Numbered from the stretch's first letter, positions 16,000-24,801 are shown. The stretch is DNA of 64,000 nucleotides from CALMEC01 sp031366605 (GCA_031366605.1 JANLOO010000025.1:1-64000), one strand, 5' to 3'. A program made the numbers and translations. Notes: generated from the sequence alone by a model not told the origin.

Positions 16000-16999
16000 C
16001 GGTCGACGCCGCGGCCAGCCACGCCTGCAGGGTTGTGTGGTGCGCGACTGCCGATGCTCCGGCAAGTTCGACGCGGATCTCACCGAGCGTCGCCGACCGT
16101 TCAGCCTCGACGTCATGGGTGTGGATCGTCTCGAAGTTGACCTGGTGCGCGTGGACGAACGCATCGTCGGGCAGGTCGGGCAGGAGTTCGATCACGCCAC
16201 GGATCATCTCACGCACGCTGTCCTCGACGAACCGCGGTCGCGAGTGCGCCTTCGCCACGACGAACTGCTCGTCCGGGCGCTTCATCAGCTCGTAGATCTC
16301 GGACGACATGCCATCCTCGACGATCGCGATGAGCGTCTCGGCGGGCACGACGCGATCCCGGGTGCCCACCAACAGCGTCCCGCGGGCACGTTGGTTGTGG
16401 GTGGCGATCGGCACGTGGGCGACGATACGCGCGATGTCGGCCTCGTCAAAACCGTCGTTGCGCAGCGCCGCCTCAGCTTGCTCGCGAATCAGACCCTGAG
16501 CGCACGGGCAGGCGTTCATGCCCTGGGCGCTGACACCGACCAGCCGTCGTGTTGCGGTGCTGGTCGCCGCGGCGATGCCAATCAGCCCGTACATCTCCTG
16601 CGTCGGAATGTCGGTGACGGGGGTCCTCCGCTCGACCGGATAGCTGGCTCGGATTGCGACCTCGCTGCGAAGCGCGCCCTGCCGCTCGACGACACACTGC
16701 GCAATGCGCTCGGCGAGGGCTTCGATGACGAGGGCCTCTCCGATCACGACCTCGTCGATGGCTTCGTTGACGACCTCCTCGAACCGCGACATGTGCACGC
16801 CCTTCTGGCGCGGATCGAGGTCCACGTGGCATTCGACCTCGGCGTGGAACAGTCGCTCATCGCCGCCATGGGTGATACGGATCGACTTCGCCGATCGGGT
16901 GACGCCCGCCTTGGTCAGGCTGATCGGCATGGCGGGAAGCGACGCCTGCAGATCCGTGGTGTACAAACCCTGGGCGGCGGTGCGGTGTGTTGTCGTCAC
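15992..16999 (-). CDS. folE2: GTP cyclohydrolase, FolE2/MptA family
   Basis: Converts GTP to dihydroneopterin triphosphate or its cyclic phosphate as the first step of folate/pterin synthesis. QKGVHMSRFEEV (66-77) and GMNACPCAQ, with the metal-binding Cys, followed by ATHNQRA, are diagnostic. At 335 residues it is slightly long for FolE2, closer to archaeal MptA. GTG 16999 is chosen from family length. It is divergent from the sigma-factor gene, and the promoter gap contains a perfect palindrome. Confidence 0.88.
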   Translation of the reverse strand: MTTTHRTAAQGLYTTDLQASLPAMPISLTKAGVTRSAKSIRITHGGDERLFHAEVECHVDLDPRQKGVHMSRFEEVVNEAIDEVVIGEALVIEALAERIAQCVVERQGALRSEVAIRASYPVERRTPVTDIPTQEMYGLIGIAAATSTATRRLVGVSAQGMNACPCAQGLIREQAEAALRNDGFDEADIARIVAHVPIATHNQRARGTLLVGTRDRVVPAETLIAIVEDGMSSEIYELMKRPDEQFVVAKAHSRPRFVEDSVREMIRGVIELLPDLPDDAFVHAHQVNFETIHTHDVEAERSATLGEIRVELAGASAVAHHTTLQAWLAAASTGA

Positions 17000-17059
17000 C
17001 GGTCGATTGTGACGTGCCGCGGGCCGTTCGCACAACCCCGGGTCGCTGCTCGACGTCGA

Positions 17060-17075
17060 TGGGACACTTGTCCCA
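17060..17075. promoter_or_regulatory. Perfect palindrome TGGGACA-CT-TGTCCCA before the sigma gene
   Basis: Seven-base arms (17060-17066 and 17069-17075) with a 2-base centre sit 9 bases upstream of a good -10, TATACT (17085-17090). The palindrome covers the -35 region, the position of a repressor or activator operator. It also lies in the divergent gap to folE2. I do not recognise the binding protein. Confidence 0.5.
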
Positions 17076-17139
17076 CATCCTACGTATACTCGTCACCAGG
17101 GCGTTCGACGTGACTGCCGAAGCCTTGGGGGGTCGCCGT

Positions 17140-18255
17140 ATGGGAAACAGCATGAGTTTGCGTACCCAGGTGGTTGACAGTCCCCTGCCCGACGTTGCGG
17201 AGTTGCGGACATTGGCGGCGGCAGGTCGCCAGCGCGGGGTCCTGTCGTTTGATGAGATCGCAATCGCGCTTGAACGGGCCAACGTATCGAGCGGGCTGGT
17301 GGAGGAGTTTCACCAGTACCTGGCCGCGACCGGTATCGAGGTGGTTGACGGTGGTGACGAGCCCGTCGGCAATGACCCGGGTGACGCCGTGGGACGTGAG
17401 CGCACCGCGGAGCTGGATCTCACCGTGGAGCCGAGCTTGGATTCGCTGCGGCTCTATCTGCGGCAGATCGGTCGCGTGCCGTTGCTGACGGCCGAGCAAG
17501 AGGTCTCGCTCGCAAAGCGCATCGAGCGCGGCGACTCGGATGCCAAGGCACGCATGGTCGAGGCGAACCTACGACTGGTCGTCTCGATTGCCAAGGGGTA
17601 TCTGGGACGCGGACTCTCGATGTTGGACCTGATCCAGGACGGGAGTCTCGGCCTGATCCGGGCGGTCGAGAAGTTCGACTATCGGCGCGGCTTCAAGTTC
17701 TCGACCTATGCGACGTGGTGGATCCGGCAGGCGGTCAGCCGTGCGATTGCCGACAAGTCGCGGACCATCCGCATTCCGGTGCACATGGTCGAGAAACTCA
17801 ACCAGGTCGTTCAGGTCGAACGCCAGCTCGTACAACGCATTGGGCGGGAGCCGACAGCGGAGGAGGTCGCGCACGAGCTCGGCCTCTCGGCCGACGAGGT
17901 TCGCGAGATCCAGCGGATGGCGCAGACCCCGATCAGCCTGGAGCGACCCGTCGGAGACGAGGAGGCCTCGGTCGGTGACTTCGTCGAGGACGAGCGCGCG
18001 CCCTCGCCGTTCGACGAAGCGTCGGAATCGCTGCGAAGCGACACGGTTCGGCGGGCCCTGGCGAGCCTGCCGGATCGCGAGCGCCGGGTCATCGAGCTGC
18101 GGTTCGGCCTCCGCGGTGACCAACCCCGCACGCTCGAGGAAGTCGGCCGGACGTTCGGCGTCACCCGCGAACGCATCCGTCAAATCGAAAACAGCACCCT
18201 CCGCAAACTCGGCGACATGCCCGAGGCCCAACCGCTGCGCGGCTCCGTGGGCTGA
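17140..18255 (+). CDS. RNA polymerase sigma factor, RpoD/SigA-like
   Basis: A 371-residue group 1 or 2 sigma-70 factor. Region 1.2 starts near DSLRLYLRQIGRVPLL, region 2 contains the -10 recognition helix FKFSTYATWWIRQAV, region 3 follows, and region 4 contains the helix-turn-helix TLEEVGRTFGVTRERIRQIE. The N-terminal part before region 1.2 is short (about 100 residues, including a helical segment like region 1.1). GGGGGG lies 7 bases before ATG 17140. Whether this is the primary sigma factor or a paralogue cannot be told from one window. Confidence 0.9.
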   Translation: MGNSMSLRTQVVDSPLPDVAELRTLAAAGRQRGVLSFDEIAIALERANVSSGLVEEFHQYLAATGIEVVDGGDEPVGNDPGDAVGRERTAELDLTVEPSLDSLRLYLRQIGRVPLLTAEQEVSLAKRIERGDSDAKARMVEANLRLVVSIAKGYLGRGLSMLDLIQDGSLGLIRAVEKFDYRRGFKFSTYATWWIRQAVSRAIADKSRTIRIPVHMVEKLNQVVQVERQLVQRIGREPTAEEVAHELGLSADEVREIQRMAQTPISLERPVGDEEASVGDFVEDERAPSPFDEASESLRSDTVRRALASLPDRERRVIELRFGLRGDQPRTLEEVGRTFGVTRERIRQIENSTLRKLGDMPEAQPLRGSVG

Positions 18256-18256
18256 C

Positions 18257-18619
18257 CTACAACGCGACGGATGTGAGACGGGCGCCGGTCGGTCGGGCGG
18301 CGATCTCGTCGAGGTAGGAATCGACCTGCCAGATCTGGCTTCGGTTGAGTATGGGTGAGCCCTCACCGGCCGCGTGCACGAGCAGTTCGATCGGACGCAG
18401 GTAGACCCGCGCGGCCTGCGAGATTCCGGGGCGCATTGCCGAGATCCAGGCGTTCGTCCCAGCGGGAATGCATCCGCGCACGGGCTCGTCGAGCGAGCGA
18501 CGCACGGCCAAGAGCAACTCGGCAAGCGGTTCGGCGGGGAGTATTGCGTGGGCCTCGTCGAGCAAGGTGGAGATTCCGATCACACGGGCGGCGGCACTCA
18601 GCTCGGGGATTGGAGACAT
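18257..18619 (-). CDS. Hypothetical 120-residue protein
   Basis: I do not recognise this protein. It is soluble and mainly helical, with no signal peptide: an alanine/leucine-rich N-terminal half (EPLAELLLAVRRSLDEPVRG) and a C-terminal half ending TGARLTSVAL. AAAGGA sits 7 bases before ATG 18619, a better ribosome site than most genes here. Its stop codon is 1 base from the sigma-factor stop on the other strand, so the two transcripts must overlap. Confidence 0.65.
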   Translation of the reverse strand: MSPIPELSAAARVIGISTLLDEAHAILPAEPLAELLLAVRRSLDEPVRGCIPAGTNAWISAMRPGISQAARVYLRPIELLVHAAGEGSPILNRSQIWQVDSYLDEIAARPTGARLTSVAL

Positions 18620-18735
18620 TGCGATCCTTTCACGTGGATGGGCAATCGGTATGACGCTAGGCCGGCCTGCGGCGGTCGTGGGTGACGACCTGGTGCCATC
18701 GGGGTGAGCGCATGGAGAGCCCGCTCCGTGGTGGT

Positions 18736-18763
18736 GTCACCAGTTCGCACCCAGACGGTCACA
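18736..18763 (+). promoter_or_regulatory. Candidate PHO box upstream of pstS
   Basis: Three hexamers GTCACC, GCACCC and GTCACA start at 18736, 18747 and 18758, exactly 11 bases apart. PhoP-binding sites in Streptomyces are 11-base direct repeats built on GTTCACC. Position, spacing and the pst genes downstream fit phosphate control; the match to consensus is only moderate. Confidence 0.4.
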
Positions 18764-18871
18764 GGGTGACTACCCCGATGCGATGCGCCCGCTCATATCG
18801 TCGCGGTGCATTCGGGCTCGACTCGCGGGCCCGGCACGAATGATCCGATTCCTCAGAAAGGTGCACCGCTT

Positions 18872-19996
18872 GTGAAGCGTTCTCTCCGCAGTACCGTGAC
18901 GGCTGCAATCGCCGTCGGGGCCATGTTCGCGACTGCCGCCACCGCCCTGGGCGAGACGAAGGGTGCCGGCGCATCGTTTCCGCGCCTCGCCTACCAGACG
19001 TGGTGCCAGGACAGCGGTGGTCTGTGCAGCTACACCTCCAAGGGCTCGACCGGAGGGATCAACGACCTCATCAACGGTCTCGTCGACTTCGGTGCCTCGG
19101 ACGCGCCGCTGACCGATCAGCAAAAAGCCGACCTCTCCGCCAAACGGGGCGGCTCGGGCGTCATCTACTTCCCGACGCTCCTCGGTGCCGTATCGATCCC
19201 GGTCAACGTTCCTGGTGCGCCCAGCAACATCCAGCTTCGCAGCAAGACCGTCGGCAATATCTTCTCCGGCGCGATCACCAACTGGAACGACCCGCAGATC
19301 AAGGCCGACAACGCCCTGAGCCCGCGGACGAAGACGTTCAACTTCCCGAACCTCCCGATCACCGCATGTGTCCGTCAGGACGGATCAGGCACGAGCTTCG
19401 TGACGAGCAACTTCCTCTCCAAGGCCAGCCCCGACTTCAAGTCAAAGGTCACGGTGGCCCAGCTTCCGAACTGGAGCGCGCCGATCAAGAAGACCGGCGT
19501 GGGCAGCACCGGCGTCATCAGCTGTGTCCAGAGCACGCCCGGCTCCATCGGGTATGTCGACCTGGGCGACGCACGGAACTCTGGCCTCGCGCGGTCCCTC
19601 GTGGCCGTCGGCAAGAGCGAGGTCATCAAGGTCCGCAAGCGGGTCAACGGCAAGATCAAGCTCGTCAGCCAGCGCCGCCTGGTCTTCATCGTTCCGTCGG
19701 TGGACGCGATCGTGCGGGCCGGCGACGTCCCGGACAGCCGGATCCCCAAGGACCTGACGGTTGACCTGACGCTCAGTCCGGCGAAGGCCGCGTACCCCAT
19801 CGTCAACACGACCTGGGTGCTGGCCTACACCGACTACAACGCCGCAGGGAAGGGTGGAAGCCTGGCCGGTGTCAAATCGACACTGAACTACTTCTACAGC
19901 TCAGGCGCCCAAAGCAAGCTCTCGTCGCTCGGGTTCGCACCGCTGCCGGCCTCGATCCTTTCGAAGGCCAAGGCACAGATGTCGCTGCTCAAGTAG
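18872..19996 (+). CDS. pstS: Phosphate ABC transporter substrate-binding protein PstS
   Basis: A 374-residue exported phosphate-binding protein. Residues 1-29 form a Sec signal peptide (KRSLRSTVTAAIAVGAMFAT, then a small-residue cleavage region); there is no lipobox, unusual for a monoderm where PstS is normally a lipoprotein. GAGASFPRLAYQTW and SKGSTGGINDLINGLVDFGASDAPL are the phosphate-site signatures. GTG 18872 follows AGAAAGG. The pstC-pstA and pstB genes follow. Confidence 0.92.
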   Translation: MKRSLRSTVTAAIAVGAMFATAATALGETKGAGASFPRLAYQTWCQDSGGLCSYTSKGSTGGINDLINGLVDFGASDAPLTDQQKADLSAKRGGSGVIYFPTLLGAVSIPVNVPGAPSNIQLRSKTVGNIFSGAITNWNDPQIKADNALSPRTKTFNFPNLPITACVRQDGSGTSFVTSNFLSKASPDFKSKVTVAQLPNWSAPIKKTGVGSTGVISCVQSTPGSIGYVDLGDARNSGLARSLVAVGKSEVIKVRKRVNGKIKLVSQRRLVFIVPSVDAIVRAGDVPDSRIPKDLTVDLTLSPAKAAYPIVNTTWVLAYTDYNAAGKGGSLAGVKSTLNYFYSSGAQSKLSSLGFAPLPASILSKAKAQMSLLK

Positions 19997-20041
19997 CTCT
20001 TCGATCACCGCTGCAGCGACATCTGTCGGAGCGGGGTCGCG

Positions 20042-22024
20042 ATGACCCCGCTCCGTCCACTCCCAGCCGAGGGTGAAGTCCCTCTTTCGCCCCCGGCGGG
20101 TGACGCTCCGGGGGCAGCCAGGCATGGCCGCCTGGCTGACCGCATTTATCTGGGCCTGTGTGCTGTCGCGGCACTCATCGGGGTCATCACGATCGCGTAC
20201 CTGGTTGCACGCACGATCGCAGAGGCCCGCCCGGCCATTGAGCAGATCGGGTTTTGGGATTTTCTGACAGGCAGGGAATGGTCGCCGGCGGCCGGCAAGT
20301 TCGGTGCGCTCCCCGCGCTGTACGGAACGCTCGTCACGTCGGCGATTGCGATGGTGATCGCCGTGCCGCTCGCGGTCTGCGTCGCGATCGCGACCTCGGT
20401 GCTGCTGCCGCGGCGGGCTCGTGGTCCGATCGCCGGGATCATCGATCTGCTCGCCGCAGTCCCGTCCGTCGTCTACGGACTGTGGGGATTCGTCGTGCTG
20501 GTGCCGGCGGTCGTGCCGGCATTCAAGTGGATCGCTCGTCACAATCTTGGGCTTGGAGCATTGGGTGGCCCGGTTCTCGGGGGGCAGTCGCTCCTGCTGG
20601 CCGGCGTGGTTCTGGCCGTGATGATCTTGCCGATCATCACCGCTGTCATCCGTGAGGTGCTCGCGACGGTTCCAATGGATCAACGTGAGGCGGCGCTGGC
20701 GCTGGGGGCCACGCGGTGGGAGATGATCCGCGGCTCCATGCTGCCGTGGTCGCGCTCGGGCATCGTCGGCGCGTCCGCACTCGGCCTGGGTCGCGCAGTC
20801 GGTGAGACGATCGCGGTCGCGTTGATCCTCGGCGGTCAGCCGACGCTCTTCAAGTCCCTGCTTGGTCCGGGGCAGACCCTGGCGGGCACGATTGCGTTCG
20901 AGTACAACAACGCGGGTCCAGCACCGCACGCGTCGGCGCTGGTGGCCATGGCGGTCGTCTTGTTCGTCGTGGCACTCATCGTCAACCTGATCGCGCGACT
21001 GTTGGTCACGCGAAGCGTCGGAGGTCGGTCGCGCGGGCGGCGCGTGCATGTCGCGCTCGCCAAACGCTGGTTGCTCGTGACGGCGATCCCTGCGCGGCTT
21101 CGCCCTCGGACTGTCCCGCTGGTGGATCCTCTGGCAACCCCTCCGCCGCGATCGGCGATCCCTGAGATCGGCTGGGTCCGACGCGTGCGGTCACGTTGTG
21201 CGGAGCTTGTGATCTGCGGCTCGCTCGTCGTGGCAATCGTGCCCCTCATGCTCGTCATCGGATACGCGGTGGCGAAAGGAGGGGGCGCACTTTCGTGGGA
21301 TTTCTTCATGCACGATGGCGAGCCGGACATCGCCGGCAACGGCATCAGGCACGCGTTGGTGGGCACGTTGATCATGATGGGAATCGCGACGGTCGTTGCG
21401 GTCCCGTTCGGCGTCTTGACCGCGCTGTGCATTCGTGAGTGTGACTCACGGGGCCCGGCGCTCCGACGGCTTGCGGCTGGACTTGGTGTGTTCGTCGACG
21501 TGCTTCTGGGCGTGCCGTCGATTGTCGCGGGCCTGATCGTTGCGATCGTGGTCGTGATCGCCATGGGATCGTTCTCGGCCCTGGCCGGTGGTCTGTCGCT
21601 CGCGATCATCATGTTCCCGATCGTCGTCAGATCGACCGATGAAATCCTCCGGCTTGTGCCCGGAGCACAGGTGGAGGCGGCGCTGGCGCTCGGTGCGCCG
21701 CGATGGCGGACGACCCTGAGCGTCGTATTGCCCATCGCCGCGCCGGGTATCCTGACCGGCATCATGCTCGCTCTGGCGCGCATCAGCGGCGAGACAGCGC
21801 CGCTGATCCTGACCGCGAGTGGCGCCCAGTTCTTCTCGACCGACGTCTTTCACGAGATGACCGCACTGCCGCTCTACATCTTCAATGGGGCGATCAACTC
21901 GACAGTCCCGGTCGCAGCGCAGCATGCATGGGGGGCGGCCCTTGTCCTCGTTACGCTCGTGCTGTTTCTCAACCTGGTCGCGCGAATGATCGCCCGGCTG
22001 ACCCAAAACGGAGCAACCCGATGA
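20042..22024 (+). CDS. pstCA: Fused phosphate permease PstC-PstA
   Basis: A 660-residue protein carrying both permease subunits of the Pst importer in one chain. The PstC half (1-335) has about six helices and the ATPase-contact EAA motif EAALALGATRWEM near residue 216. A basic cytoplasmic linker of about 55 residues follows. The PstA half (about 385-660) has a second set of helices and EAA motif EAALALGAPRW near 545. No internal stop or obvious restart separates them. ATG 20042 follows GGAGCGGGG. The pstB start overlaps its stop (ATGA). Confidence 0.9.
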   Translation: MTPLRPLPAEGEVPLSPPAGDAPGAARHGRLADRIYLGLCAVAALIGVITIAYLVARTIAEARPAIEQIGFWDFLTGREWSPAAGKFGALPALYGTLVTSAIAMVIAVPLAVCVAIATSVLLPRRARGPIAGIIDLLAAVPSVVYGLWGFVVLVPAVVPAFKWIARHNLGLGALGGPVLGGQSLLLAGVVLAVMILPIITAVIREVLATVPMDQREAALALGATRWEMIRGSMLPWSRSGIVGASALGLGRAVGETIAVALILGGQPTLFKSLLGPGQTLAGTIAFEYNNAGPAPHASALVAMAVVLFVVALIVNLIARLLVTRSVGGRSRGRRVHVALAKRWLLVTAIPARLRPRTVPLVDPLATPPPRSAIPEIGWVRRVRSRCAELVICGSLVVAIVPLMLVIGYAVAKGGGALSWDFFMHDGEPDIAGNGIRHALVGTLIMMGIATVVAVPFGVLTALCIRECDSRGPALRRLAAGLGVFVDVLLGVPSIVAGLIVAIVVVIAMGSFSALAGGLSLAIIMFPIVVRSTDEILRLVPGAQVEAALALGAPRWRTTLSVVLPIAAPGILTGIMLALARISGETAPLILTASGAQFFSTDVFHEMTALPLYIFNGAINSTVPVAAQHAWGAALVLVTLVLFLNLVARMIARLTQNGATR

Positions 22025-22914
22025 GCGATGCACTGGGCGATCCCACGCCGTCTGCCGCGACCGCACCGGAGGGGTCCGCTCCGAAGCCCTTGCGTTTCAA
22101 ACGCCACGACCGCGTCGTCCGCGCCGTCACGCACGGCCCGCCGGTGATCACGTCGGAACACCTGGACGCATGGTTCGGGCCCCGGCAGGTTCTCGCGGAC
22201 ATCGACATGGTGTTTCCGGAGCGTTCGGTCACCGCGCTGATCGGGCCGTCGGGCTGTGGCAAGTCAACGTACCTGCGTTGTCTCAACCGGATGCACGAGC
22301 TGGTACCGGGAGCGCGGGTGCGTGGCAGCGTCCGTCTGCGCGACCGCGAGCTGTATTCGACGGACGCGAATCCCATCGCCATCCGCCGCGCGATCGGGAT
22401 GGTCTTCCAGCGGCCGAACCCCTTCCCGACCAAGTCGATCGCCGAGAACATCCTCTCGGGACCCAAGTTCAACCGCGTCAAGATGTCGCGGAGCGAGCGC
22501 GCCGAGCTGGTCGAGAAGGCGCTTGCGAACGCCGGATTGTGGAACGAGGTCAAGGACCGCTTGGACGCCCCCGCGGGCGGGCTTTCGGGCGGACAACAGC
22601 AGCGACTCTGCATCGCACGCGCGCTGTCTGTCGAGCCCGACGTGCTGTTGATGGACGAACCGTGCTCGGCGCTCGACCCCCAGTCGACCTACCGCATCGA
22701 GGACCTGATCGACCAGCTCAAGCTCGAGCGCACCATCATCATCGTCACCCACAACATGCAGCAGGCCGCGCGGATCAGCGACTTCACCGGGTTCATCACG
22801 ATCGAGAACGATGGTGAACCCGGTCGCTTGATCGAGATCGGACCGACCAAACAGATCTTCAGTACCCCGTCGAATGAGCGAACCGAGGCCTACGTCACGG
22901 GACGTTTCGGCTAG
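22021..22914 (+). CDS. pstB: Phosphate ABC transporter ATPase PstB
   Basis: A 297-residue ATPase that drives the Pst importer. Walker A GPSGCGKST (75-83), a family-specific FQRPNPFP, the signature LSGGQQQR and Walker B VLLMDEPCSALDP are all present, with IIVTHNMQQAARISD as the switch region. The N-terminus is extended by about 40 residues compared with most PstB proteins, rich in Pro and basic residues. No phoU gene follows, although pst operons often end with one. Confidence 0.93.
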   Translation: MSDALGDPTPSAATAPEGSAPKPLRFKRHDRVVRAVTHGPPVITSEHLDAWFGPRQVLADIDMVFPERSVTALIGPSGCGKSTYLRCLNRMHELVPGARVRGSVRLRDRELYSTDANPIAIRRAIGMVFQRPNPFPTKSIAENILSGPKFNRVKMSRSERAELVEKALANAGLWNEVKDRLDAPAGGLSGGQQQRLCIARALSVEPDVLLMDEPCSALDPQSTYRIEDLIDQLKLERTIIIVTHNMQQAARISDFTGFITIENDGEPGRLIEIGPTKQIFSTPSNERTEAYVTGRFG

Positions 22915-22944
22915 CACTGTCTCGCGTGTTGGTCACCGGAACGG

Positions 22945-22950
22945 TACGCT
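22945..22950 (+). promoter_or_regulatory. -10 element TACGCT of the small membrane protein gene
   Basis: TACGCT ends 7 bases before ATG 22958 and no Shine-Dalgarno site is present, which suggests a leaderless transcript. It also supports ATG 22958 over the in-frame ATG at 22874. Confidence 0.4.
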
Positions 22951-22957
22951 CGCGGGC

Positions 22958-23242
22958 ATGGATTGGCTGAGACGCGGCTGGGACCGGGAGCACTGGATAG
23001 CGCTCGGCGTTGGGCTTGCGGCGGGCATCGTCTTGGTGCTGCTCGGCAAGGGTGGCCTGGCCGAGGTCGGTGCAGTGTTGTCTGCAGTGGTCCTGCGATG
23101 GGCCATCTGGCAGATTCCACCGCCCGGCAGGTCGCGGGCACTTGGCACTCCGCCCAATGGGCTCTCGCGGCTCGGACAGCTTGCAGTCACTGCGTTGATC
23201 GTCACGCTCATGCTCGAGATCGCGCTGTCGCCACTGAACTGA
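22958..23242 (+). CDS. Small membrane protein (94 residues)
   Basis: Starts MDWLRRGWDREHWIALGVGL. Two hydrophobic helices at about 15-35 and 35-52, and a third at about 72-90, suggest a three-helix inner-membrane protein with a Pro-rich loop between. I know no function. The start at 22958 is chosen because a longer form would overlap pstB by 41 bases and read through a region without membrane character. Confidence 0.65.
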   Translation: MDWLRRGWDREHWIALGVGLAAGIVLVLLGKGGLAEVGAVLSAVVLRWAIWQIPPPGRSRALGTPPNGLSRLGQLAVTALIVTLMLEIALSPLN

Positions 23243-23285
23243 TCTGGCCGCGCGCGTTCCCGGCGCGATCCGGTCCGCTGGTCTC

Positions 23286-23291
23286 TACACT
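23286..23291 (+). promoter_or_regulatory. -10 element TACACT of the SRPBCC gene
   Basis: TACACT ends 7 bases before ATG 23299; there is no ribosome-binding site, so the message is probably leaderless. Confidence 0.45.
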
Positions 23292-23298
23292 CGCGGCC

Positions 23299-23754
23299 AT
23301 GGCGAAGTTCACGACGACGATGGCATCACCGCTTGCGCCGGACGAGGCGTTTGCCCGTATGGCCGCGTTCGATCGCGTCCCCGAATGGGATCCAGCCACC
23401 CAGGCGTCCGTGCGTGTCGGATCACAACACGGTGAGGGTGCGGAGTTCGACGTGACCACACGCTTCGGTGGCAAGACGCAGAACGTGCGCTACCGCATGA
23501 GCGCGTACGAGCCTCCCCATCGGTTCGTGTTGGACGCCGCGTTGCCCAACGGCATTGGGTTGCGCGACGAGATCACCGTCGCGCCGGACGGTGCGGGCTG
23601 CCGGGTGACCTACGACGCGCGCATAATGACGCGCGGCATATGGCGTCTTGCCGATCCGGTGTTCAGGATCGTGTTCGGGCGTATCGGCGCACGGGCGATT
23701 CCAGGTCTCGAGCGCTACCTCGAAACAACGCCCCTACGTGTCGGCCGTGTGTGA
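23299..23754 (+). CDS. SRPBCC / polyketide-cyclase-like protein
   Basis: A 151-residue START-like (SRPBCC) protein with a hydrophobic ligand cavity in family members. It begins with an antiparallel strand (KFTTTMASPLAPDEAFARMA), has the conserved FDRVPEWDP turn, and ends with the long C-terminal helix (RIGARAIPGLERYLE). Ligand and role are unknown. The gene overlaps the 3' end of the next gene on the opposite strand by 21 bases. Confidence 0.82.
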   Translation: MAKFTTTMASPLAPDEAFARMAAFDRVPEWDPATQASVRVGSQHGEGAEFDVTTRFGGKTQNVRYRMSAYEPPHRFVLDAALPNGIGLRDEITVAPDGAGCRVTYDARIMTRGIWRLADPVFRIVFGRIGARAIPGLERYLETTPLRVGRV

Positions 23755-24801
23755 GGTCGATCCGGATTCGGCCTCAGCCTCCGCACGCAATTGGCGGAAG
23801 CTGATGCCCTCGACCATCAGGAACACGAAACCGATGGCCACGCCGACCACGACCTCGGTGGCCTGAAGTCCCACGGCAAAGGCCAGCGTGGTGGCGCTTG
23901 ACAGAGGAAACGTGTGGGTCAGCGGGACGACGACGGCCGCCTGGAACACGCCGACGTTGCCGGGGAGTACCGGGAAGATCTGGGCGACAGTGACGGTCAC
24001 GAGGAGTAGGCCGGCGCCGCTCCACCCGGCGACGTCCAGTCCGAACGCCCGCAGGGCGCAGTAGATGCCCACGAGTTGCGCACCCCACGACGCGATGCTG
24101 GGCAGCAAGACCGCCGCGAACTGACGAGGATCGCGGAGGCCCATGTGGCTTTCGCGTACCGCGCCCCACAATCGCGCGAACGCGCGTGTTGCCCGTACCC
24201 AGAGCGGGCCGGTGGACATCCACGGAGGCATGTGTTTTCCGGGGCTGCGAAACAGCGCGACCAGAACGATGGCCAGGCAGACGAAGCCGACGATCAGGGT
24301 CGTGACCCACACTGATCGCGACAGGGGGAGGAACAGGCCGACCGTGACAACGACGGCGACCCAGGCGATCGTGGAGACCAGGTTCTCGACGACCACCGAA
24401 CCCAATAGCATCGTGTTGCGCACGTTCTCGCCGCGGGCCGCCAGCCGTCGACGCGCCAACAGCACCTTGACGATCTCACCGAGCCTGGCGGCCAGCACGG
24501 TGTTGAAGAGGAAACCGACGAACAACGGGCTGACCAAATCCCGCAGGCGTGTGCGCGCTCGGATCGCGGGCAGTCCGTCGACGACGCCTTTCCACGCGAG
24601 GCCTTTGAACACGACCGAGGCGGTGTTGGCCCCGATCGCAGCCAGAATGAATGCCCACGATTGTGGGTGCAGCGCGGCGCGCAGCGTCCCCAGGTCGACC
24701 TTCCATATGACGAGTGCTGCCGCACCTCCCAGCAAGACGATCCGAAGCGGCCAGTTGATGCGGCGGATGATGCGACGCACCGTGGCCGATGTTGTCGTCA
24801 C
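23734..24801 (-). CDS. Flippase-like membrane protein, UPF0104 / MprF transmembrane family
   Basis: A 355-residue protein with eight or more membrane helices and the family motifs NTVLAARLGEIVKVLLARRR and FPVLPGNVGVFQAAVVVPL. Relatives are the membrane half of lysyl-phosphatidylglycerol synthases and stand-alone lipid flippase-like proteins. There is no synthase domain. GTG 24801 overlaps the stop of the polysaccharide deacetylase as GTGA, so the two are coupled and may act together at the cell surface. Confidence 0.85.
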   Translation of the reverse strand: MTTTSATVRRIIRRINWPLRIVLLGGAAALVIWKVDLGTLRAALHPQSWAFILAAIGANTASVVFKGLAWKGVVDGLPAIRARTRLRDLVSPLFVGFLFNTVLAARLGEIVKVLLARRRLAARGENVRNTMLLGSVVVENLVSTIAWVAVVVTVGLFLPLSRSVWVTTLIVGFVCLAIVLVALFRSPGKHMPPWMSTGPLWVRATRAFARLWGAVRESHMGLRDPRQFAAVLLPSIASWGAQLVGIYCALRAFGLDVAGWSGAGLLLVTVTVAQIFPVLPGNVGVFQAAVVVPLTHTFPLSSATTLAFAVGLQATEVVVGVAIGFVFLMVEGISFRQLRAEAEAESGSTSHTADT

